NCBI GenBank assembly: GCA_037367405.1
Contig: JAZKJV010010758.1
Span: forward strand, 248,001-312,000
Direction of reading: 5' to 3'
DNA length: 64,000 nucleotides
Origin: Ottelia alismoides
Lineage: Eukaryota; Streptophyta; Magnoliopsida; Alismatales; Hydrocharitaceae
The notes under the pieces were generated by a model. It was not told the DNA's origin, did not search any database, and worked only from the letters and a program-made list of their open reading frames with translations. Of this stretch, positions 33,767-46,428 are shown one piece after another. The stretch's first letter is position 1. Every line of letters begins with the position of its first letter. The position numbers were made by a program, and so were the translations under genes.

Positions 33767-35129
33767 ACAAGATCAACAGTCAAACCCCTGATTCACCTAC
33801 TCAACATGAGAGCTGATAACTGTAAAGGATCAGTCAATTATCTTGGCGATTTTGTTTTAGGTGATAAACCAGTCTTGCAGAGTGATTAAGCAAGCTAGTA
33901 GGAACCCGATGCTACCAAGAGACTAGCCCAATCCCAAAGATAGATCTTTCCCATCTAGTATGAATTGCGGACCATTTACTAACTACTCGATCAATTCAAT
34001 CTGTTAAGGATGTCACGGTCTGCTTTATCGATTACCAGAGAGATCCTCATTGGAGAAGGACTAACCCCAAGACTAGTAGTCTAACGGAAGTTTAGGTATG
34101 TCTCTAGCCTAGTGTATGGGTCACATTTTCGCTCAATCAAACCAACCAATGAGGGGTGACTCTCCCCAAAACAAATGTTTTTAAGTGAGGTGGGTTTTAG
34201 GGTCAAATTTGCTTAAACAATTCCAATTTTATGATTTTTACTTTTTTATTTTTTTAAATCAAATAATGCCTAAAGGATTTTTCAATCTCCTGATTTATTT
34301 TAAGTCCAAAAACAGGGGGAGAAGTCGAAAAAACCGATGCACGATCAAACACGAAGATGCATGCAAAGTAAGAGATGCGTACCTGACTCCAACACTCTAC
34401 ATGCAGGGTGATCTGCGCAAACTTAAAAGATAGAATTAAAACTAATCTAAATAATGCATGAAGAAAACAACCTTAAGACGAGCGATTCCTAAATATCGTG
34501 AAGCACAGTAGTCAACCGATCAGAGACAGAGGTCGATGTCCGGTCTCGGATGCCGATTGGTGTCTACCACAACGGATCCTGCATGCATTGTATACGGCCC
34601 TAATGGCACACGATCTCTCAATTAATGAAGTGAACTTTTTATTATAAATTATTAATAAGGTCCAATTACGCTCTATAGGTGCAAGCAATCTATTTTTGGT
34701 CTTATGTCTTTTACATCACAATCAAGAAAAATCCTAAGTCCAGAGGCCAAATTCAGCGGGAATCAAATATAAAAAATGTGATAAAACAAAACCGACGAAA
34801 AACACGGTGAGGTCCCCCGAGCACACAGGTGCTCGGTGAAACAAACCCCGATATAAGAGTCTAAGAGAAAAGAGTGTCCAAGGTCATGAATTATTACAAC
34901 AATAATAAAAGATGCCGGAAATAAATTGCTCTACTCTACTCTATCTAATTTCTAAAAGCTATAATTGCCTCCTGCTCTGCTTTTGCTCCTCCTCGGGTAT
35001 GCGTCTCCTCCAAATTGTCCTTGGGTGATTCCTCACATGAAAAGTGAAATAGAAACGGGTCAGAAAACCATTATAGCAAATAAATATAAAAACAAATAAA
35101 AAGGCTAAAAAGTGACTACTAAGTCGTGC
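33767..35129 (-). other. E3 untranslated leader
   Basis: No gene. Contains the leader hairpin at 34817-34836 followed (minus strand) by GGGACCTCACCG, and a block near 34880-34920 similar to the TTATTGTAATAATACA part of the E2 leader. Confidence 0.65.
34817..34836 (-). promoter_or_regulatory. E3 leader hairpin
   Basis: CCGAGCAC and GTGCTCGG form an 8-bp perfect stem around a 4-base loop. Reading the minus strand, GGGACCTCACCG follows directly. Stem bases differ from E2 and E5 but pairing is kept. Confidence 0.7.
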
Positions 35130-35147
35130 TCCCTAGCAATAGTGCCA
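35130..35147 (-). promoter_or_regulatory. E3 primer-binding site, decayed
   Basis: Minus strand TGGCACTATTGCTAGGGA, five differences from the tRNA-Asp complement, all transitions. Three bases separate it from the LTR end at 35151. Confidence 0.75.
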
Positions 35148-35150
35148 TTC

Positions 35151-38100
35151 TGATGAGGGACTCACCCACTAGGGTTAAGGAATAGTATAAATCGAGGTCG
35201 TTGCGATCCCAATCGATGAATCAGACTAAACAAGAAAAATCAAGAACCACTCAAATCAGATAATCAAGGCACAAAATCAATGTCAGCGGTCTCCGCTATT
35301 TTATTTTAACCTGGTATAGCGACGAGGGTCAATCTCAAAGAGCACGAGTAAACCTACAAATTAGTCTATTTTCAGACAAATACGAGCATATTTGTGTAAA
35401 TTTTAATTTTGCAAATTTTATAGATTTTAAATTAATAAACAAAAACAAACAAGTAATAAAACTAAAGCACACAAGCACACCTTTTACAATTTTATTAAGG
35501 CTAAAAATACTCAACAATCAGGAATAAAAATATTTTGATGTTTTTCAAATATTCAAATGTTTTTGGTGATTTTCTGGGGTTTTTCCAATTTTTAAATGAT
35601 TTTATAAAAATCAAATAAAGGTAAAAAGGGAAAATAGAGTACAACATGGACTAGAAGGCAGATTAAAAATACTAAAAGCACCATAATGTCTTGGTTTTGA
35701 TTTTTATGAAAAACTAAATAAAAAGATCTATAAACAGAGACTAAAACCTATTTTTTGATTTTTTAGAATGATTTATGATTTTTTTAAGTTTTTTAGAGTT
35801 TTTAAAATATTAAGGGTTTTATGATGATTTTTTTTAAAAAAATCTACTGGAAATAAATGCACAAGAGCAAACACTTAAAGATTTTTTTTGGAATTTTTAG
35901 CACAATTTTTATAATTTTATGTATTTTCTAAAATATACAGAATAATTTTTATTTGTGTTTAATTTTTAGAAAATATCAAATAATACCAAATTAATGCACA
36001 AAATTACCATATATATGACATGTTAGCAGGAGCTAACAATAATTTTTATCGTATTTTTGAATTAATTAGGTATTTATTTGATAACAAATAAGACACATAG
36101 CTTGAAGGGACCTAATTGCAATTAAACTAAAGTTCCAGGACAATTAATAACACATATATAAAGCTTGGTGCCAAAGATGCAAAAAATCCAGCGTGTACGC
36201 ATGCAACACGGTGAATACGCCTCATAGGGGTGTAAATGCAAATATCAGAAAATATTCACTCAAAATGTAACACACAGGAAGTTCAGGATAAAGCATGCAA
36301 AAACACCAGATAAGCACATCAGACCACACATAACTTCAGCTCAACTACACTAAATTGCAAACACTAAAAATAGAAGGGTCCACATGCAAAATAGTTGTAC
36401 TACAACTTTATTTACATAACTAAATAATAAAACCTAAAAGTGTGGGATAAAGGATGCAAATTACCTTGAAGCACATGAGGAGCGTGTGATGACTCTGATG
36501 GTCTTGATTGTCCTCTGTGAAAGGATCTGAGGGTGGAGGGAATGTCATGGGCATGCGGCTGTGATGATCCGCTACAGTACGGATATGGCAGCACTAAAAA
36601 GGCGAGGACGTGTGGTGTAGATCTGTCCCCTGCTCTTATCGACCATTAGGGATAAAGCATGGGCGTACGACCGAGATCAGATCTGGACAATGGTGCTCCG
36701 CATCCACGGTGGAAAGTCATGCTAGAAGAACTCGTCGGGATGAACTTCAACGGAGGAGGGATCGAGATCCGCCACTCCAATGGAGTATCGAAGGAGTCTT
36801 ACACCGTCGTGGGAGTGGTCCACATCTAGTGGGAGCTTTTGATGGAGGAACCAACGGTCAGGTGTGCTGGATGATGGAGCTGCACCTGGAGTTTCTCCGT
36901 CGAGCAACTGGATGTCCAACAAAAGCTCCTATCATGCAAGGATACATGCAAATAAAAGAGAGAACCCGGGTCTATGCTTCAGTCCAGGTTATTGAAGCTG
37001 GAGATGCATGGATTGAAGGTGAATGGAGGTGGATCTCTAGTGAGGGTGGTTGAAGGAGATCTTCACCTTAATATCGACCAGAAGGTCGATTCCAAGGATG
37101 CTTAGGCTGTGGTGCGAGATGGGGTGTTCGTCGGGGAGTCGATTGATATGGGTGTGTTTGTGAGATGAGGGTCCGACTAGGTGGTTGGAGCAAAGGAGCT
37201 GCGTTGGAGGCGGAGTGGAAAATTGATTCGAATGTGAAAATGTGAAAGATGGGATAGATACCTGAAGGTGCTAATGAACTCAACAAGGTCAGGCAGAGCT
37301 GGGAGATGGGGTCGTGGCCTCGACCGTGCTACGACAGGAAGGGAGGTTGGATGCGACGGAGGACTCCGGCCACGTAGCTGAGCTGCATGAAAACACCACC
37401 AAACATCGATCTAAAGATGCCCTCCAGCCGCTGTCACTCAACTGAAGATTTCCAAGGGTGAAGGAAGGGGTGAGGTACGAGCTATCCAACTTTGGAGACG
37501 GATGCGAGACTTTATAGGATTCCTAGAGGGCTGGAATAATCAAGCAAGAGCACGCAACCCTATGAAGATATGCGCTTTTCTAGGGTTCCGTGAAGGTCAT
37601 GGATCCTAGGAGGAAGCTCATGAAAAGAATCGAGGTAAGTGTGATCGGATCTAGGCATGAAAATGTGGAGAAAAAGCTCTGGCGAGAGGTGGAGGACCCG
37701 ACCCGAGCGAGGAGGGGGCGTTGAGCGGGGTCAACAAACCCTCCTGAAATAATAAGAAAAATCGAATTTACAACTTACTTGCAAATTCGATAACAAAACA
37801 GTAAAGGATTTTAAATCAGAAAGTGTTCCAAATAAAAAGTGTTTATTATTTTTCAAACTATTTTCTATGATTTTAAATTAATTTTATGAAAAATAAATTA
37901 GTGTATATACATTATATAGTATTATATACATGCATAATATACCTATGAATTATGTACAATGATTTTTATTTTGTTATTTTTACACAAGTACCCCCATTTT
38001 ATATTTTACTTATTTACAACATAATTCTAAGAGTACAAAATAATTTTTATTTTATTTTTTAAAAATTATTTACAAGTATGAAATGATTGGTGGATGTGAC

Positions 38101-38551
38101 ATATATACATGTGTATTTGTACACTGAAAGAGGAATTTTGTTTTTATTTAATTTTTCTGATGTTTATTTTATTTTTATATTATTATTCGAATTATATACA
38201 AGGAGGTAAAAATAATGACTTAATTTTATTGTGTCAAAAATAAATATATATGCATATAGGTAATATGTACAATACAAAGTTGGCCCTATCTCTCTCTACT
38301 TGTTTTATTTGGCGATCAGGTCAAGGATTGACCTTCTCTTGGGGTTCGGGTCACTATATATTTATTCTAAATACCTCCTTCCTTTTTCTTTTCCTTTATT
38401 CTTTTATTTTTGCACAAATACATACTAATTATGCAATGTTAACAAATGCATGTTGAATGCAAAATTATTGTATTTACACCTATTTAAATGATGCTTTGCC
38501 AAGATAATAGCTAAAATAAAAGAATAAAGGGTGAGAATCAAGGATTCATCT
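35151..38551 (-). mobile_element. E3 5' LTR (3.4 kb)
   Basis: On the minus strand it begins near 38551 (the expected TGATGAATCC reads AGATGAATCC, one base mutated) and ends CA at 35151. Its first ~1.9 kb matches the 3' LTR at 23067-24920. The GC-rich block is 36470-37740; the rest is AT-rich. A 7-bp hairpin TGTTAGC/GCTAACA lies at 36021-36038. Open frames at 36610-37053 and 37068-37489 lie in the GC-rich block and are not called as genes. Confidence 0.82.
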
Positions 38552-39780
38552 GCTAACAAGGAGGATGTATAGTTTCCTTTTCCTCAAGCACTCTGCTTAG
38601 GTAAAGGAGAAAAAAATAGAAAATCTCAAAAAGACTTAGGTGCTAGATTTTACGAACGAGATGCTCGATAAATTCACCATTCAACCTTGGCACACATCCC
38701 TCTTCTACAGAAAGAACTCAAGGAGAGAACTATAGTTCGTAGAAAGAAGAGGTAGTGCAATCATTGCTCAGAAGTTCATGTGTTGACCAAGGAAACTTGT
38801 TACGCTATCCAGAATCTTCTTCCTGCCAAAAGATTAGGCACGAGAGCATCGCATGTCAGATGCAAGATCCTCAATCAAACTTTTGATTGCACTCTTTTAG
38901 ATAGTGGATCTTTGATTAATCTCCTTCCCTCTTTCTTACTAGACAAGTTTGAGTTCAGACCTCTTCGACCAGGCAGAATGGTCTTGCAGTTTGCTGATAG
39001 ATTTGTCAAGACACCTAAGGGATTAATTGAAGATGTTATTGTCACCATTCAGAGTTTGAAATTCCTCATGGACTTCATTGTGTTAGACATGACGGTCCCT
39101 GAATGTGTGACTGATACCCCGACCATATTAGGATGACCTTTTCTGGCGACAGCTAAGGCCGTTTCCGATTATGATATTGGGAAGGTGTACTTTCACGTCC
39201 AAGGTGAGAGTATACATATAGAGACAATCCAAGACCACAAAGATAAATGAGTAGAATCATAGCAAACATCTGAAGATGGAGCCGATAGTCATCAGGACTG
39301 TAACTTCATGAAAATAGATGATGAAGCCATTTGGGCCAAACCGACTACAAGATCTTTCATCACACCTTTAGTAGAGTCTGAGTTTCAGATACTAGATGAT
39401 GGAAGATTGGACAGTACAGTCTTGGAGCAAATATAATTAGAGGCTAAGGCAGACGAGTCTAACGATGACAATTCTGAGTACCAATCTTGTTATTCTGATC
39501 CTGATCCCTCCGATGAAGACGTGGACTTCGATTGGCAGATTATTGATGAGTATGTTCCACATCTCATTTCAGATGAGCCTACAGCTAGCCTGGATATTGA
39601 TCCAGTTCAGAATATCCAGCAATCAAATGAGTAGTCTCCAGATCTTTCTGAGTCTGAGAAGGATTAGCTTAAGCATACCGACCTAGTAGCCTATACCCAA
39701 GCCCTATTCAGAACAACTCTCCATGTTCCTTCTCCCCCTGAACTTAAATCATCACCTCAGAGCATGAAATACCGATTCCT
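38552..39780 (+). pseudogene. E4 gag-protease linker, protease and acidic linker
   Basis: E4 starts inside the linker: sequence from about 38575 resembles E3's minus strand around 31060. Protease: VLTKETCYAIQNLLPAKR, CTLLDSGSLINLLPSFLL (catalytic Asp codon 38900-38902), RPLRPGRMVLQFADR, MDFIVLDMTVPE and TPTILG followed by a TGA where the usual Arg stands. A decayed acidic linker runs to about 39650. This is the canonical DSG active site, unlike the DHG of E2. The 5' LTR, leader and gag of this element are not in the window. Confidence 0.8.
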
Positions 39781-40700
39781 TGCTGGATAGCTTAAAATGT
39801 TTTCCGTCATCATCGCATCCAATCTGATCAAAGATAAAAAAATCTTGTTTGATGGAGATTCTTGAAAAGAATAGAAAGGAAATCAGGTGGTCAGTAGCTG
39901 ATCTCCATGGAATTAGTCCGGATCTGTGCTCCCACCAAATTTTTCCTCGAGGATGATGCTAAACCATCTCGTGACTTTCAACATAGGTTGAATCCAAATC
40001 TTCGAAAGGTTGTTATGACGGAAATATCCAAGTGGTGGAGCGTCGATTTTATCTATCCCATCTTCGACTCCAAATGGGTTATTACTATATATGTGGTACC
40101 GAAGAAGACGGATATCACTACAGTGATAAATGAGGATGAAGAGGAGATCGGTACATGAGTACCGACTTCTTGGCGCGTCTGTGTGGACTACAAATGTTCG
40201 AATCAAGCGACCAAGAAGGATCGCTTCCCCCCACCATTCATTGATCAGATCATCGAACAATTAGCCGGGAAGAGCCATTATTGCTTAAGAAAAGACGACT
40301 TTTTACCTATCCATTCGGAACGTATGCTTTCAAAAGATGCCCTTCGGATAATGTAATGCACTGGCTACATTCCAGAGGTGCATGCTTTCGATTTTTCCGG
40401 ACATGGTGGGAGACTTGTTGGAGGTCTTCATGGATGATTTTTCGATCTATGGTGATGATTTTGATTCCTACCTTTCTAGCCTAGATTGCATGCTTGTGAG
40501 GTACATAGATGTTAACCTCTTTCTTTCTTGGGAGAAGAGTCATTTTATGATGACTCAAGGGACGGTTATTTGTCAAATCATCTTCAATAGGGGCATGGAG
40601 GTGGACCCACCCAAGGTAGATATCATAAAGAAACTCAATCCACCATCCAATTTGAAGCAGTTACGGTCTTTCCTTGGGCATGTCGGTTTCTACTAACATT
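39781..40700 (+). pseudogene. E4 reverse transcriptase region, motif A deleted
   Basis: AKPSRDFQHRLNPNLRKVVMTEISKWWSVDFIYPI (39950-40065), PTSWRVCVDY (about 40165), FIDQIIEQLAGKSHYC (40240-40285), then directly an ETTFTYPFGTYAF-like block. The FLDGYSGYNQ stretch with the first catalytic Asp is missing. The YxDD-type motif survives as VFMDDFSIYGDDF (about 40428-40466), followed by LSWEKSHFMMTQGTVICQII and MEVDPPKVDIIKKLNPPSN. Frame breaks and stops occur elsewhere, so it is inactive. Confidence 0.85.
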
Positions 40701-41440
40701 TCATTCGAGATTTCAGCAAAATTGCCTAGCTGTTATCTGACCTTCTAGCTAAAGACATTGAGTTTATCATAGATGGTAAGTGTCTTTCAGCTTTTGAGAA
40801 TCTCAAGAACATGGTTGTAGAGGCTCATATCCTTCATCCGCCTTATTGGTCTCTCCCATTCGAGATCATGACGGACGCCTTTGATTTTGCCTTTGGGGTT
40901 ATGTTGGGATAGAGGATGGATGGCCTTCCTTATGCCATACGCTATGCTAGCAAGACTTTGGATTCCGCTTAGCAGAATTACACCATTACAGAGAAAGAAA
41001 TGCTAGCCGTTGTATTTGCCTTAGACAAATTTAGTCCCACATCTTAGGATCTAAGGTTACCATTTTCACTGACCATACTTCCATCAGGTACTTAATGGAT
41101 AAGAAGGATTCCAAACCGCATCTGACCAGATGGATCCTTCTACTCCAGGAGTTCGATACCGTGATCAAGGATAAGCCTTGAGTCAAGAATGTGGTGGCGG
41201 ATAACCTCTCCCGACTAGAATTGCCCATGACTTCTAAGTTTGATACACCAATCATCGAGACATTCCCCGACGAGGTGATTCATATTGTCTCATTTATCCC
41301 ATGGTATGCCAACATTGTGAACTTTCTTGTTGCTAAGAAAGTCCCACAAGGTTGATCCAGGTAGAGACTGAGACTTTCCTTGTGAAAGCCAAGTCTTACC
41401 ATTGGGAGGATCTAATCGTTTATCATGAAAGAGCAGATTC
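40701..41440 (+). pseudogene. E4 RNase H region
   Basis: Remnants FIRDFSKIA, a MTDAFDFAFGVMLG block (the first Asp of the C-DAS motif is kept as TDAFD), YAIRYASKTLDSA, NYTITEKEMLAVVFALDKF (Glu kept), FTDHTSIRYLMDKKDSK and VKNVVADNLSRLE (last Asp-His changed to Asp-Asn). Stops at several points. Confidence 0.8.
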
Positions 41441-42580
41441 CGTCTGGTGTTGGTGTATTCCTCAGGAGGAATACCATAGTGTCCTCATGTATTGACATAG
41501 ATTAGAAGTTGGAGGACATCAGGGAAGAGGACAATGCAGAAGGTGCTTCAATCTGGCCTTTAATGGCTGACACTTGTTGTGGTTGCCCATGCATTTGTAA
41601 AGAGATGTACTGACTATCAGAGAATGAACACTTGTGGACATAGAGATATGATGACTATGTAGTCGATTCACTTTTGTGAGATGTTTGATGCATGGGATAT
41701 CGACTTTATGGTCCCATTCCCTAAAATTCAGGGATTCAAGTATATACTTCTAGCTGTAGATTATGTGAGTCGTTGGGTAGAGGCTATTCCTGCCCGAGCT
41801 GCTGATGTGAACATGGTTTGCAAGTTACTAAGAAAGCATATCATTTCACGGTTCGAGGTCCTGCATGTTCTGATATAAGATAGGGGTAGCCACTTCATCA
41901 ATGACAAGGTAAGAGCACTTGCTAACGAGTTCAACATTGACCAACGGGTTTCTACTCTGTATCATCCTTAAACGAATGGTCTAGCCGAAATCTCTAATAG
42001 GGAGGTAAAGACGATCTTACATATGGTTGTTCACCCAGACCGAAAGGATTGGTATTTTCTTTTGTACTCTGTTATTTGGGCCAATAAAACATCCTTCAAA
42101 ACTCCATTGGGAACATCTCCCTTATGACTCGTTTATGGCAAGCCATGCGACTTATTTGTCAAGATCAAGCACAGTTCATGGTGGGCAGTGAAAGAGGTTA
42201 TCTTTGGTTTAGATGATGCGAAAGATCAGAGGCAAATCGAATTGGCAACCCTGGATGAATTAAGAGAGGAAGCTTTCATGAGTAGCCTGCATTATAAGAA
42301 CAGATGAAAGAGTGGCACGATGCTCATATCATCCACAAGCAGTTTGAGCCGAATCGGAAAGTTTGGCTATTTGATGCGAGACTGAAATTATTTCCAGGGA
42401 AACTTCAGACTAAATGGAAAGGCTCGTATCTTGTGTGAATGGTATACAATAATGGTAGCATCGACATATCTGAGTTGTCTTCTGAGTCAACCTTTCGAGT
42501 TAATGGCCAATATTTGAAACCTTTTCTTGATCATGAACCACCGACCATTGAGGTTTCCCTGATTCATTTTATATGAGATG
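41441..42580 (+). pseudogene. E4 integrase region
   Basis: CTDYQRMNTCG (zinc-binding remnant; first CxxC damaged), [13 protein letters not shown] (first Asp), DRGSHFINDKVRALANEFNID (second Asp), NREVKTIL (Glu), LVYGKPCDLFVKIK, then decayed C-terminal blocks around LFPGKLQTKWKG (about 42390-42424) and NNGSIDIS (42449-42472). In-frame stops near 41876 and 41969 and frameshifts after 42300. Ends near 42573, ~130 bases before the hairpin array. No env-like gene follows. Confidence 0.82.
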
Positions 42581-42699
42581 TGCTCTTCACTCTTTATACT
42601 CTGCATCTCATACATAATTTTCAAGATCACTTTGTATGTACTTTTGATTTTATTTTTTGCTTCTTCCATTTGTCTTACAACCTTAAGTATCATCTAGAA

Positions 42700-43210
42700 T
42701 TTTTACTATACTTAGGATGTGCTTTATTCTAAGTATAGGGGTGGTGTAGACACTGTGTTGATTAAATCATTATGTTTTATTATCCTTGTTGTTGCTTATA
42801 CTTAGGGTGCACTTTACCCTAAGTATAGGGGTGTAATATTGCTCATCTCGACTTTTGATCGTCTTCGATTTTGTATCGTTTGTTCTCTCGCTTGTTCCTC
42901 ACCTGTTGATATTATTCTCTATACTTAGGGATATTTCACCCTAAGTGTAGGAGGGACAAGCTGAGTCGTTCATTGTGTACACTCTCTTGACCTCTATCAT
43001 CTTCAATTTTGAGTCTATTATCTTTAGGATCATTTGATCCTAAGTATAGAGGGGACGATTGACTTCTATTCTTTATTCGTTATTCTTTTTGAGCCATTGT
43101 AGTATAGATTTCTTTTAACCAATCAATACTAAGCCCAAGTTATGTCTTCCTTTACCATTTCTTTGATCACTATGAGGACTTAGTCCACGTTAAGTAAAGG
43201 GGGTGAAGTA
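42700..43210 (+). repeat. E4 array of hairpin plus polypurine-tract modules
   Basis: Five modules: 42707-42718/42726-42737 (12 bp with one G-U; GGAT/ATTC), 42797-42808/42816-42827 (12 bp perfect; GGGT/ACCC), 42920-42930/42939-42949 (GGG/CCC, one G-U), 43023-43030/43037-43044 (GGAT/ATCC) and a decayed one at 43175-43203. Each is followed by TATAGGGG or a close form. Confidence 0.85.
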
Positions 43211-44758
43211 TATATATGCTATATATAATTTAGAAGCCATAACTCGTACTTTATTGTATTTTTAATAATATGGCTCTCTAAAAGTATTAGTGTATATTTT
43301 GGGTTTCTAAAAGGCGTAAGAAAATCGTAAATATGACTTAATATAAAAATGACTTAAAAATTGTATATGAAAAATGTTGTAAGATACTCGGATAAAATCC
43401 TTAATTATTTAGAACTTATAAAATCCTTGTATAAAATCATGTTTAAAAGCTGTGTAATCTTGTGCATATAAAATGTGTAAAATCCGTTGTAAAATGTACA
43501 AATTCTTGTAAAATTTATGTAAATTGAATTGATTCATTAATTCTTTCAAAAAAATAATAAAAAATTGAAAAGTTTTAAAATTCAATAAAAATTTGAAAAA
43601 TTCCTAAAAATCACTTAAAATGTTTAATCCGAAAAATCTCTTTCATAAAAAAGTATGGCATTCATTTGCATTTTTTAGAACAAGTCTGATTCTTTAACCG
43701 AATAGATATAAGTCTAAGAGATGGAGCTTGGTTTAGGCATTAATCCACTTAGTTCTAAAGGGACATTATTATGAACCAGGTTTAGAATTTTCAGGTCTTT
43801 TAGACTTAATCCTTTGGGTTCCATGAGACCATGTTCAGAATTCAACTTGAATGTGCCTAAGTAGGACACCTGGTATCATCCGTTTAACTCTTCTCTATTT
43901 GAACCAATTCCGAACTCATGCACTCTACACTTAGCTCGACTTGCATGGGGATGCAAAGGGCAATACTTTTAGTGGTGCGCTTTCATCCTTGTCTAGTGGG
44001 GCTAACGTCTAAAGACGGGAGAGATTGGGGTTGAAATAAATGCTTCAGATGAGGGAAGGATCTTCTGGCACAATTTTATAAGACCCCAAAAAATGGACGG
44101 AAATAAAAGATGCTATATCCGTCGGGGCATAAAAGATCTATGCAGTGCAAAAACTATTTCTTCCGAAGAGAAGCCAAATACACCAAATATAAATTTGACC
44201 ACAATTGTCTGAGCTTCAGAAAGCATGCATTATCTTATTTGAGATTTGGCTAAACTGGCCAAGCTTTACAAGGAGATGTGATTACACTGATCATACTCTA
44301 GTTCTCTTCCCATTCATATTACTTCTTTCAATACTCGATTGTGGACACAACCCGACCTAGCCTTAGAAGGGAATACCCCCTCCTCGAGTATCAATAGTTG
44401 GATGAGGGCCCAATGGGAGTGTATTACTGAGATGGGTGGTTTCTTCGCTTCTCTAAAGCGGGAAGAGCTAAAATTTTTCACACACAATACAAATTGCTTT
44501 CAAAGCCGAAAAGTTTGCATTATGAATTGGTGTATCTGAGTTGGCTGTTGAGGTGAACCTGGAAAAGAATTTGTGGAACTTGAGGATTGTCCAGGCTTAA
44601 ATCCTAATTCTAAAAGAGTCGTGACAAATTATTAATCCAAAGGTGTAATCCAAGTTCTAAATTTTGGGTGAAGTGAGATTTGGTTTAAGAAACAAGCAAG
44701 TTTTAAGTTCTTCTATTTTCCTTTTTATTTATGTTTGCACTTATTTATAGAATAAATG
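43211..44758 (+). other. E4 3' untranslated region
   Basis: No gene. TTTGnAAAA-type AT-rich tract to about 43640, then the segment shared with E1 and E2, including TTAGAAGGGAATACCCCCTC near 44365. The small frame 44339-44539 is not conserved. Confidence 0.7.
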
Positions 44759-44795
44759 TTTGCTAAGGGACTAGCAAAGGTAAAGTATAGGGGAA
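44759..44795 (+). promoter_or_regulatory. E4 terminal hairpin and polypurine tract
   Basis: TTTGCTA (44759-44765) pairs with TAGCAAA (44772-44778), then GGTAAAGTATAGGGGAA directly before the LTR. Confidence 0.87.
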
Positions 44796-46428
44796 TGATG
44801 AATCTATGATTCAATGCCTTTATTCTTTCATATTGGCTAAAATTCATGGTAAAATGCATGTAAATAGTCACTAATTTCCACCAATTAACATTCTAATCAC
44901 AAATATTAAAATTATATCTTTAACACTTACTTTATCCAAAATATATTAATAAAAAGAAAAATAAAAATAAAAGAAAAAGAAGGATGTATATAAAATATAC
45001 AGACTAATCCTAACCCCAAGAACAGGTAAATATTGACTTAGTCGACAAAATAAATAAGTAGGGGGAGATAAGGATCCTAAGTTGTACAAACATCACAAAA
45101 TCGATGCCATCGTTGTACATAAAAATATTTTCCATCCTTTTAATATTTCACAGAATTTATTCATCATCAAAGAAATATCAAATCAAAACATTTCCTTTAA
45201 AAAAGTTGTTCATAAAAATATAAATTAATTTATGAAAATATCAAAAAAATTCAGTATAAAAATAAAATATTAAAATGAATCGAAAAAGCTGTAAAAGATC
45301 ACTTCCGATGTTCATAACTTTGTTTCATATGTGATACTATTTATTAGAAATATCAAAAAAAATTAGAATAAAGCATGCGAGTTTTGAAATTTGGGCCCCG
45401 TTGTCTATATCTACTATGTGTAAAATCTTCACGATTTTTGAAATTAATTATCCATAATCAGTTTAACTTAATTTCTTTTCTAAATTACTTGTAAAAACCA
45501 ATAGAAAATATAAAAATATAATTTTAGTTAAAATGACAATAAATCCTGAGGCAACAAATCCGTTACCGAAATTTTCAGACCTCATAACTCGAACATATGT
45601 ACTCAAAATTGGGCAAACTCTGTTTTAAAGTTCGATTTATCTAATTATCTATCAAATGACACTTATTTCTCTAAAATCAGTGTTAATATGTAAAAAGTGG
45701 GTTTCGAGACCGTATTGGTATATATATTATATAATAATTTATATTATTTCATATGTGTTATATATTATATTTATATAGTTTATTAATATTTAAATATTTA
45801 ACTAAATTATATAATTTATTTAATTATTTAACTATTTATTTATCATTTATTATTTAATTATTGTTTAATATTTAATAAGTCATTAAGTTGTTTAATTATT
45901 TCAATAATTATATATAATTAATTATTTTATTATTCATTATTCATTTAATTACAAAATTACCATTTAATTATTTCATAACTTAATTTAATTATTAAGGCAA
46001 TTAATTATTTAATATTATTCTATTTATTTCTCTCTCTTCAATCTCAGCTTTCTTCCCAACGACCTTCTTCTTCCTCGTTTCTCCAATGCCGCAACCTGCC
46101 ACCCTCTTCTTCCCTTCCGCCACTACCTTAACATCCTTGCTATTAGGTCGTTTCCCTAATAAAACATAGTGGTCAGAGACCATGCCGGTGATGCCATCCG
46201 GTGGCGTGGGCTCCAAGGTTTCTCTTCTTATTTAGGGCACCCAACCCCCCGTCGAGAGAGCAACCACCATTTGCATCACCTTCAGTTCCACTCCCTGTTC
46301 TAGAGAGAGAGAGAGAGAGATCAGAGTGATGATGGAGCTCGTTTCCATCGCTGTCGAGCAACGAGGAGAGAGCGAGATCAGGCGAGATCAGATTGTCGAC
46401 GTGAGCTCTACTCTGTCGCACGGTAGCA
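44796..46428 (+). mobile_element. E4 3' LTR, first part
   Basis: Begins TGATGAATCTATGATTCA directly after the purine tract. AT-rich to about 46020, then a GC-richer part. It is cut at 46428 by the start of E5; the rest should lie right of the window. An (AG)n run sits at about 46303-46320. Open reverse-strand frames at 46001-46421 are short and lie in LTR DNA. Confidence 0.8.

Noticed and set aside
36610..37053. 147-codon plus-strand frame
   Set aside because: Antisense within the E3 5' LTR, no motif, disrupted in the other LTR.
46001..46421. Overlapping reverse-strand frames that look like a small plant gene
   Set aside because: Short, no domain, inside the E4 LTR next to an AG repeat.
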